A DNA stretch of 64,000 nucleotides, taken from Megaleporinus macrocephalus (taxonomy: Eukaryota; Chordata; Actinopteri; Characiformes; Anostomidae). The position numbers were made by a program, and so were the translations under genes. Numbering within the stretch: the stretch's first letter is position 1; each line of letters starts with the position of its first letter. The notes below the pieces were generated by a model, which made no database searches, was not told the origin of the DNA, and saw nothing but the letters and a program-made list of their open reading frames with translations. Below are positions 56,601 to 64,000 of this stretch, in pieces. Where the stretch lies: the NCBI GenBank assembly GCA_021613375.1, contig CM038710.1:27044763-27108762 (forward strand), given 5' to 3'.

Positions 56601-57800
56601 CGGCCCGTATGAGTCAGTGATAGAGGGCTGTCGGCCCGTATGAGTCAGTGATGGAGGGCTGTCGGCCCGTATGAGTCAGTGATAGAGGGCTGTCGGCCCG
56701 TATGACTCAGTGATGGAGGGCTGTCGGCCCGTATGAGTCAGTGATGGAGGGCTGTCAGTTTCTATGAGTCAGTGATGGAGGGCTGTCAGTCTGTATAAGT
56801 CAGTGACAGAGAGTTGTCAGTTTGTATGAGTCAGTGATGGAGGGCTGTCGGCCCGTATGAGTCAGTGATGGAGGGCTGTAAGTTTGTATGAGTCAGTGAT
56901 GGAGGGCTGTCAGTCTGTATAAGTCAGTGACAGAGAGTTGTCAGTTTGTATGAGTCAGTGATGGAGGGCTGTCGGCCCGTATGAGTCAGTGATGGAGGGC
57001 TGTCAGTCTGTGAGTCAGTGACAGAGAGCTGTCAGTTTGTATAAGTCAGTGATGGAGGGCTGTCATTAAGTATGAGTCAGTGATGGAGGGCTGTCGGCCC
57101 ATATGAGTCAGTGATGGAGGGCTGTCGGCCCCTATGAGTCAGTGATGGAGGGCTGTCGGCCCCTATGAGTCAGTGATGGAGGGCTGTCAGTTACTATGAG
57201 TCAGTGATGGAGGGCTGTCAGTCTGTATGAGTCAGTGACAGAGAGTTGTCAGTTTGTATGAGTCAGTGATGGAGGGCTGTCATTAAGTATGAGTCAGTGA
57301 TGGAGGGCTGTCAGTTACTATGAGTCAGTGATGGAGGGCTGTCATTAAGTATGAGTCAGTGATGGAGGGCTGTCAGTTACTATGAGTCAGTGATGGAGGG
57401 CTGTCATTAAGTATGAGTCAGTGATGGAGGGCTGTCATTCCGTATGAATCAGTGATGAAGGGCTGTCAGTTACTATGAGTCAGTGATGGAAGGCTGTTGG
57501 TCCATACAAGTCAGTGATGCCGTGTTGTCAGTCTGTATGAGTCAGTGACGGAGGTCTGTCATTGCATAATAGTCAGTGATGGAAGGCTCTCGGTCCATAC
57601 AAGTCAGCAATGAAGGGCTGTCAGTCTGTATAAGTCAGTGACAGAGGGTTGTCATTCCGTATGAGTCAGTGATGGTAGGCTGTCATTCTGTATGAGTCAG
57701 TAATGGTAGGCTGTCATTCTGTATGAGTCAGTGATGGAGAGCTGTCGGCCCGTACGAGTCAGTGACGGAGAGCTGTCAGCCCGTCAGTGATAGAGAATAT
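53667..57800. repeat. 31-bp minisatellite with an AP-1 consensus in almost every unit
   Basis: Tandem array, about 133 units by length, read as tATGAGTCAGTGATGGAGGG plus an 11-base variable tail (CTGTCGGCCCG, CTGTCAGTCTG, CTGTCAGTTTC and others). TGAGTCA is the canonical AP-1/TRE site. Units decay toward the right end after about 57,430. It contains no ORF, because 31 is not a multiple of three and the unit carries ATG AGT CAG TGA. Confidence 0.97.
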
Positions 57801-58842
57801 GTCAGTCACATTGGAATATACAGACTCAGAGAGGAAGAATTTTTTCATGTGTATAACAAAAGTGATTCTGAGGAGATGATGTGTAAAAAGCCAGCTCTAC
57901 TACTTTCTGAATGGACACTGCCTCGATAAGATGCTTCTGAAACAGGAAGCACAACACAAATGCTAAAACAACTCCAAGTTGGCTTTAGAATATATTATTT
58001 CTTTTAAATTCTTATTTTATAACTTGTGTCCAGCTACACCTAAGAGAAATCTCACACACACAGAACATTTGTTTGTACACTTTTAATTGGTTAACACTAT
58101 AAAACTGGTACAAAGATGGAGTCAATTTGGATCAACAAACTTAAACCATCACAAACATGACCCCAACCAGACTTCACATACAGATTTCCCAAACCTTGAC
58201 TAAATGAAACTAAGCAATCCAAGCAGAGCTGATGACGCCTGGCTAGTTAAGTTTATTCTGTAGAAGTAAGCCAGTATGGAGTAAAACTGAACAGACTCAT
58301 TCACAAGTTTTTAAGAGGAAATTTCTTCTGAAACCCACTTGAGCAGATTTATGAAGGTTCTGATATTCACCAATCTGATGTAGACTTTTTCTTAGGGAGC
58401 TTTTCTCAAGAACAAGTTTAAGAAAAAACACTGGGTGAACGAGGCCCCATGTCTTCTTCCTGCAATACGTACTCATGCAAACTAAGACAATATTTGTGCA
58501 GATGTGCACACAGGCCTTCATAAAGGTACATGTTCTCATTTATTAAATGAATGTGTGAACCACAAACTCCTTTTAAAAACTGTAAATTCATGACAGTTCT
58601 TAAAGATAATTTAGAAAAGTTCATTAATAAAGTACAATAAACAGCCATTTCTTATGCCATTTTAGATTACATCAGAAAGAATCCAAAATCCCTTAAGTGT
58701 ACTAAGTATGGCAACCATAAAAGACAAACATAACATACTGACTTAAATATTGTTGCCAAGAAAAAAAGAGGAATCTCCAAAATATTAACTTTACAGGCCA
58801 AAAAACATTCTTAACTTTCAATGCAAGTTAACGTAAAGACGT
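57801..58842. other. intergenic region or long lrif1 3' UTR
   Basis: No coding sequence recognised. If the AATAAA at 58,252 is used, much of this is lrif1 3' UTR. Confidence 0.6.
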
Positions 58843-58848
58843 TTTATT
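58843..58848 (-). terminator. candidate lrif1 poly(A) signal
   Basis: AATAAA on the minus strand, 107 nt after the lrif1 stop codon. Another AATAAA lies at 58,252-58,257, so a longer 3' UTR is possible. Confidence 0.45.
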
Positions 58849-58954
58849 TCAATTAAAGACGAGAAGCTTTTGTTTCAGGTAGCTGCTTTGTGTTGATGGG
58901 TATTCCATCAATGTCAAGTCTCCCGCGATAAGTTCACACGTGTGCTGGTTTCTG

Positions 58955-59980
58955 TCACATGCTCTTCCTCAGCTTCTCCAGGGCTGCTTCCTTTTCCTTC
59001 AGGAGGTCTTTGAGACGTTTGATTCTTTCCTGTCTCTTTAATTCCTCCGGGTCCAGCATTATAGAGGAGTAAAACTCACTGGACATGTTTTCACCCACAC
59101 CAAACATTTCTCCTGAGCAAGAAGGCGCCCTCACTTCTTTTGAATTGGTTGGGTCATGCTTGGTTGCTGCCTCCTGACCACTTGTACTTTTCTCACCAGT
59201 CTTACTTTGCCTATTGCCCCTTGAAGCGCTGCTGCTGCCGCATTTCTTCCCTTGTGAACTCAAGCCCGGTTGACTGACACTCTCTAGCTGCATTATCAGT
59301 GAGGCAGTATTTTGCAATGAACCTTCACCAGACTTTTTATACAACTGACTGGTGCGGTCTACTTCATCCCCAGACTTTTTCAGATCATTTCTTGCTGGTG
59401 GGCTTAAAACAGAATTTTCAAGTACTTGTAATACACCTGTATTACAGTCTTTGTTTGACTGGGTTAAAACGCTCATCTGTTTAAAGCAGTCAACAGCAGC
59501 AGCAGCAGCAGAATTTGGCTTGTCTTGAGGTGGTGATGAATGGGCCATCACTGCTCCAACCTTAGTTCCACAAGGACATGCTGTGCACACCCTTCCACTG
59601 CCTTTGCTTTGTCGAGCTGGAGTCTTTCGTACCACAGTGCCAGCGGTACCGTCAGTATGACTGCTTGCAGTTTGAGTTTGCTGAAGCTGAAATGAAGGGG
59701 AGGAACAAAGTGGCTCAACAGTCTGCTTCGCCACTTCAGAGGAGCTACTGGTGGATGGAATGTTCACCTCTGGAACTCTACAATGTGACTCCTTGTGATC
59801 TGCACAGGCCTTCGTGGATGTGCTTTGCATCTTGTCATCACAATTTATTGTACCCTTTGAGGACTGAGGTGAAGAACAGCTGGTGATGGAAGAAGGACCC
59901 AGACACGTCGTCTGCCCATCCTGCTCCAACCGTTTTCTCTTGACATCTTCTGTGCCATCTTCCTCTGCAGGGTCAGGCAC
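58955..59980 (-). CDS. lrif1: lrif1 last coding exon
   Basis: Begins VPDPAEEDGTEDVKRKRLEQ, with a KRKR nuclear-localisation-like cluster, then a long Ser/Thr/Gln-rich disordered region with a (CAG)-type run giving AAAAA. It ends in a predicted coiled coil around LKRQERIKRLKDLLKEKEAA and stop TGA at 58,957-58,955. The acceptor is a CAGCAG tandem, so Gln may be added (start 59,983). Confidence 0.88.
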   Translation of the reverse strand: MPDPAEEDGTEDVKRKRLEQDGQTTCLGPSSITSCSSPQSSKGTINCDDKMQSTSTKACADHKESHCRVPEVNIPSTSSSSEVAKQTVEPLCSSPSFQLQQTQTASSHTDGTAGTVVRKTPARQSKGSGRVCTACPCGTKVGAVMAHSSPPQDKPNSAAAAAVDCFKQMSVLTQSNKDCNTGVLQVLENSVLSPPARNDLKKSGDEVDRTSQLYKKSGEGSLQNTASLIMQLESVSQPGLSSQGKKCGSSSASRGNRQSKTGEKSTSGQEAATKHDPTNSKEVRAPSCSGEMFGVGENMSSEFYSSIMLDPEELKRQERIKRLKDLLKEKEAALEKLRKSM

Positions 59981-62900
59981 CTGCTGATAGACAGACCAAA
60001 AGCAGAATGTCCTTAATATTTGGGTTGCACTTGTTTTATTTAAAGTTTAGGCATGCCTACTCAAATGTTTTGTTAGTAGTGACAACAGGTTAAAAACATC
60101 AGCATATAAACAAATATAAATATAACATGTTTCTAATGTTTTTAATGCCTTTTTTTAATGCAAGTAAAATGTGGTATGTGCAAAAGCTTGGGCATCCTTT
60201 CAGTTGATCCACTAGCATATTCTGAAAGAACTCACAGCTTGTTTGATTCATTAGCCATTAATCATAATAGTTACAGAGCAGAATAAATTATGTGGACAGT
60301 CAAACCCTTAAAAATGCACTCAGCAGCCCTGTGGTAATCCAAGTGGCTGACTAAGAATCTGAAACTAAAGATAACTTACAAATCAAGGGAAATATATAAA
60401 TAAATTATAAAAAATAGTAATGCACTGGGCCTGCTAAGGTCAATGTTTGAGGTATAAAAAAAACACATTTTAGGCAAGTGAGATGGTGTAATGAAAAGAA
60501 AATGCAACTATTTGGCTACTATCACCAACAGTAGGTTCGGAGAAAACAATCAGCAGAACAATCAATCAGCAGCATGAGTGTGGATGTATCATGTTTTGGT
60601 TGTGTAGCAAAATGTGGCTCATGAAATGTTGCAGAAATGTGTGTAAATACATTTCAGCAAATCCTGGAAGCTAACATACCACCGTAAGTGAAGGAACGAA
60701 AAAAGTAGTAGTACAACAAGAAAACATACATCTAAACCAGCTACTGACAAAAACTTAGAATCAAAAGCTTAATATTTTGAAATGATCTTCACTTCCTCAC
60801 ACTTGAATATCATGAAGGGTATCTTGAATACGATGTGCATACAAGACAAGTTGTAATAGTTCTAAACTAGAACTGTTCTGTAAGAAACGGTGCAAGAAAA
60901 TAAACCCTAAATCAGGAATGCAAAGCGTGTTAGCTGGCTACAAGAAACATTTGGCGGTTTTCAGTTACACAGGGTCTTATTAAGTACTGACTCAAATAAC
61001 TTTTGTCCATGCCAAAATTATGTTCCCCAATATGATCAATTCTGCAAATACGTAATTGTGCATTAACATTTGCAGAAATATGTCAAATTGTCGCACGCTT
61101 AGGTGGTGAACTTAAAAAGTTAAAGAAAGTTAAAATGTGTTGACCTTTGGTGCCTAAACTGTTGCCTATGACTGTCATTTGGGTGGCCTTACAATTGGTC
61201 AAATGAAAAAGGAGAAGAAAAAAAAAAAGCTGTCACACCACCAAAAGAAAACACAGTGCAACAACATGCAATGCCACATTTCAACATGAAGCTCTATTGC
61301 ACATATAACTTCACTGCAATAGAGTTACTATACACTTTTGGTCATGATATGTTAGCAAACCTCCAACAATGACTTGAAAATGAAAGCTAAAAATTATTTC
61401 CTTACCAAACCATTTTTAATCCATGTTAATCACTGAATACCTGTGTTTGTTATCGCCTGATCTACACAAAGAAAACAACTTCTAATGAAGAATGGCTGAA
61501 ACAGGTATTGCAGTTTTCACTTAGTGTTAAATTCAGGCTTGTTGTATATAGGGGTGGGCAACATGATATTAATCAATATTTTAATCAATTACACCACAAT
61601 ATGCTTTCCTAATGTAGCATGTCTTAAACACTGTGATTATACTACAGCTCACCTGTTCCTGAATCAGTTGTTTGATTTTCAACTCTATCTGTGATCCCTG
61701 AATGAGTTTGCGGATGCCCTCCAAAGTGCGTTTGTTGATGGTCCTTCTCTCGACTTGTGGACTCGATTCTGTAGCCTGATTTATCCTCGGCAAGCAAATT
61801 TTCAGATCAGAAGTAATTCCAAAAATCCGTCTAAGCTCAGGATCACTCTTTTGTTGATGTATCTCTTCCAAGGCTGGTTTTTCCAATGGCTGTGAAAGTA
61901 GAATTGTCACATGCACAGACAATATTTACTCTTATATGCTTACTTTATTTAATAATAATAATAATAAGCATCGTGATAATCAGCATTCATAATACATATA
62001 TAGAACATCACATCCTTAGAATGGAAACACATGTCTATGTAGTTTACCACGAGGTGATGTGATCAATGATGATCAATCAAGTTTCTAGGAAGACAAAACC
62101 AGCGCAAATACATTCCCTTTACCTACCATTTCAGGAACTGCTTCACTGTCCTGCCTGCACTGGATAACCAAATCCTGTGAAATCTGTGGTGAAAAAAAAA
62201 AAAAAAAAAACAGGGTAAAATATGCAAATCCAACATTCAGTCGGGTGTAGACACTGAACAGATATGACTCGACTGCTGTTATAAGACCTAAACTAAGGAT
62301 TAAAATAGAGGTATCTTGTTAAAGCATCTCTAATGGTTCCATTCGCGTTTTTGCTATTTTTGCTTATCAAGAATGTGACATAGTTACCTTTGTGGTTACT
62401 TCTGTTCCTTGCTCGCAAACTTCCTCTGGCACTTCTGACACAGCTCCCCCTCCATTTACACTCTCACAAGCAGCTGTGTTTTCTTCACATCCACTGACAT
62501 CAAGGTCAATGACAGGGCTAATTGTACTGTTCCTTTCGCACCTTTTTTCCATGTTGCCTGCTTCACATTCAGCACTGTCCATTTCAGACACACATCCATT
62601 CTGAGAAGCGGTCTCTGCAACCTTCTTGCTGGTCTCAGTGTCAGATTTTGGTGGAATGTATGACACAAATATTACATTTGAGTCTTCATCATTCTCACCA
62701 GCTGTTTCACCAAGCACAGTTAATCTACTTGATACGCCGCATGTAGAGATCTCTTCATCGTCATCACACAGATCAATGATTTCATTGGGCTTTTTACTGA
62801 CTAGGGTGTTTTTTGAATCTTGCTTTGGAACTGTATTTGTAGCACATACTCCTGAATTTTTGACCTGCACCTTGCTTCCCACTCCAGAGATCACGTCCTT

Positions 62901-63909
62901 GCTAATCTCTGAATTTTTTTTAGCTACAAAATAGACTTTTCCGTTGCACATCACAAGGGCGTTGTCCTTTCCCGGACTAATCTTTTCCTGGGTGGCATGA
63001 GTAGATGTGGGTTCTACTGCGGGAACTGGGTTCACTTGTCTTAGAGTTTCAATCTGCTTCACTGCTTTCAAGATGTCTGTGGTCATGTTGGGTGAAGACA
63101 CTGGGATGAGGCACGGAGCAGTGTTTCCTGCACCTTCCTGGATTACCCATTTCATTGGAGCAGTGACTCCTTGATCAGCCTTGGGACTAGATGTAGAAGA
63201 CGCATTCAGGCTTTTCACAGCATTAGTGGACGTTTGAGCTAAGCTCTGTGGCAGTTCACCTGCTTTTGTAAAACCTGTTAACTGTTGATTGGGACCTAGT
63301 TTCAAAGAGTTGACTGGAGACACATACACAACTGTTGGTAAACTTTTCGCAGGGTTAGACAGGACATTTGTAGAGTTGCATATCTGGCTTTTGATGGACT
63401 GTGGGAGTGAAGATGCAGGGAGAGTTCTAACTGTAGCATTTGGAGGGATCTGAAGGTAATGTCCGCTTGGAAAAATGGGTGATTTCAAAGTCGCAGATTG
63501 CTGTGGACTGTTAAGCACAGTTAAGACTGTGCTATTACTTTGTGGGGGTAACTGCAGTCTGTGAGCGAGTGGTGGGACGCTTACTTGATTGGGAGCATTT
63601 TTAAATAAGTCATTGGCTCCTTGCTGTTGAAGCCGCACAGAGTTCAAGAAGATGTTGCTTTCTGGTGGCGTTTTTAAAATAAAACGCCCGTCTGATGTTG
63701 CTTGAAGCGTTGGGAGCTTGTTTTGCACTAAAGATGCAGAAGATATGTGAGCAGGCTGTGAACACACCTGAGAAAGACAGTCATTTCTGGAGGCCACAAC
63801 TTGTGTCTGAACAAATTTCCCGTTCACTTTCTGAACTGGAATTAACTTCATCACATTTTTCCCATCAGGTCCCACTGCTGGCATTGCCTGATAGTAAACT
63901 CCTGTTTTG
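58955..63909 (-). CDS. lrif1: lrif1, ligand-dependent nuclear receptor-interacting factor 1 (four 3' exons; 5' end outside window)
   Basis: Nuclear adaptor (also called HBiX1) known from mammals to bind HP1 and recruit SMCHD1 to H3K9me3 heterochromatin, and to bind retinoic acid receptor. Four exons join in phase to about 943 residues; human LRIF1 is about 770. Blocks recalled from human LRIF1 and seen here: MPAVGPDGKNVMKLIPV, SGHYLQIPPNATVRTLPASS, PTVVYVSPVNSLKLG, GKDNALVMCNGKVYFVAKK and SDPELRRIFGITSDLKICL. Much of the rest is low-complexity Ser/Pro/Thr sequence. A KRKR basic cluster and a C-terminal Lys/Glu/Leu-rich coiled coil follow. The start codon should be in an exon right of the window. 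Its 3' end faces the dock8 5' end. Confidence 0.9.
59984..61652. other. lrif1 intron before the last exon
   Basis: About 1.67 kb of AT-rich sequence. GGGGTGGGCAACATGATATT at 61,551 resembles a repeat at 29,518. No exon seen. Confidence 0.7.
61653..61889 (-). CDS. lrif1: lrif1 internal exon with the conserved FGI/LTxDLxxCL block
   Basis: Seventy-nine codons, phase 0 at both ends. Contains SDPELRRIFGITSDLKICLP, clearly homologous to human SDAEFKKIFGLTKDLRVCL. It ends in a helical, charged stretch around GSQIELKIKQLIQEQ. Acceptor ctttcacag, donor gtgagc. Confidence 0.92.
62127..62174 (-). CDS. lrif1: lrif1 48-nt micro-exon
   Basis: Sixteen codons, DLVIQCRQDSEAVPEM, phase 0 at both ends, so it can be skipped without a frameshift. 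Acceptor tttcacag follows a pyrimidine tract that includes a 19-base poly(T) on the sense strand; donor gtaggt. No homology was recognised; it is supported by splice signals and frame only. Confidence 0.72.
62388..63909 (-). CDS. lrif1: lrif1 large internal exon
   Basis: The exon opens after acceptor tctgcacag in phase 2 with KTGVYYQAMPAVGPDGKNV, aligning to human YQVVQTIGSDGKN. The ATG at 63,884 is therefore internal, not the start. About 507 residues follow. Near the end are EIIDLCDDDEE and SPVIDLDVSG, which look like SUMO-interacting motifs; the second also reads as a variant of the HP1 motif PxVxL. Donor is AAG|gtaact, phase 0. Confidence 0.9.
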
Positions 63910-64000
63910 CTGTGCAGAGAAGAAAGATAAACCTTTTAAACAAAGAAGCAAAACGATACTACAGTTGGAATATTCGAGTTCTAAGATTTCATCTACAAAA

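Noticed and set aside
53667..57800. CRISPR-like array (31-bp repeats)
   Set aside because: There are no unique spacers; the variable 11 bases recur among units, and the context is vertebrate. It is a minisatellite.
59976..59980. GTG start for a separate 341-residue gene
   Set aside because: It is the first codon after a splice acceptor of the last lrif1 exon.
63882..63884. ATG at 63,884 as the lrif1 start codon
   Set aside because: The frame is open and conserved upstream to a good acceptor at 63,910 (KTGVYYQA), so the real start is in an exon to the right.

Overview
The window is vertebrate nuclear DNA, almost certainly from a ray-finned fish. It has long introns with canonical GT-AG sites, dense simple repeats, and teleost-type dispersed repeats: a tRNA-headed SINE, an L2-type LINE tail, hAT miniature elements with 8-bp target duplications and a decayed Tc1/mariner transposase. 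The repeat styles suggest an otophysan fish (characin, catfish or knifefish type), but that is a guess.

Two protein-coding genes are present, both on the minus strand. Positions 1 to 52,206 hold the 5' part of dock8. Twenty-one coding exons run from the start codon at 52,206 down to an exon at 408-572. They join without a frame break into about 868 residues, roughly the N-terminal two fifths of the protein, ending after the C2-like DHR-1 domain. The catalytic DHR-2 domain lies beyond the left edge. Intron 1 (17.5 kb) and intron 2 (9.4 kb) make up half of the locus. Positions 58,955 to 63,909 hold the 3' part of lrif1, with four coding exons, the stop codon and a candidate poly(A) signal. Its first coding exon lies beyond the right edge.

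The 3' end of lrif1 faces the 5' end of dock8 across a 6.7-kb intergenic gap. About 4.1 kb of that gap is a 31-bp minisatellite with a consensus AP-1 site (TGAGTCA) in nearly every unit, starting about 1.5 kb upstream of the dock8 start codon. A second minisatellite, of 20-bp units over 2.9 kb, starts about 24 nt downstream of the dock8 exon 2 splice donor and repeats a donor-like GTAAG on the sense strand. These two arrays are the most unusual structures here.

The two proteins are not known to act together. DOCK8 is a Cdc42 exchange factor of leukocytes; LRIF1 is a nuclear heterochromatin factor that works with HP1 and SMCHD1. I found no tRNA, rRNA, CRISPR, prokaryotic or viral gene.
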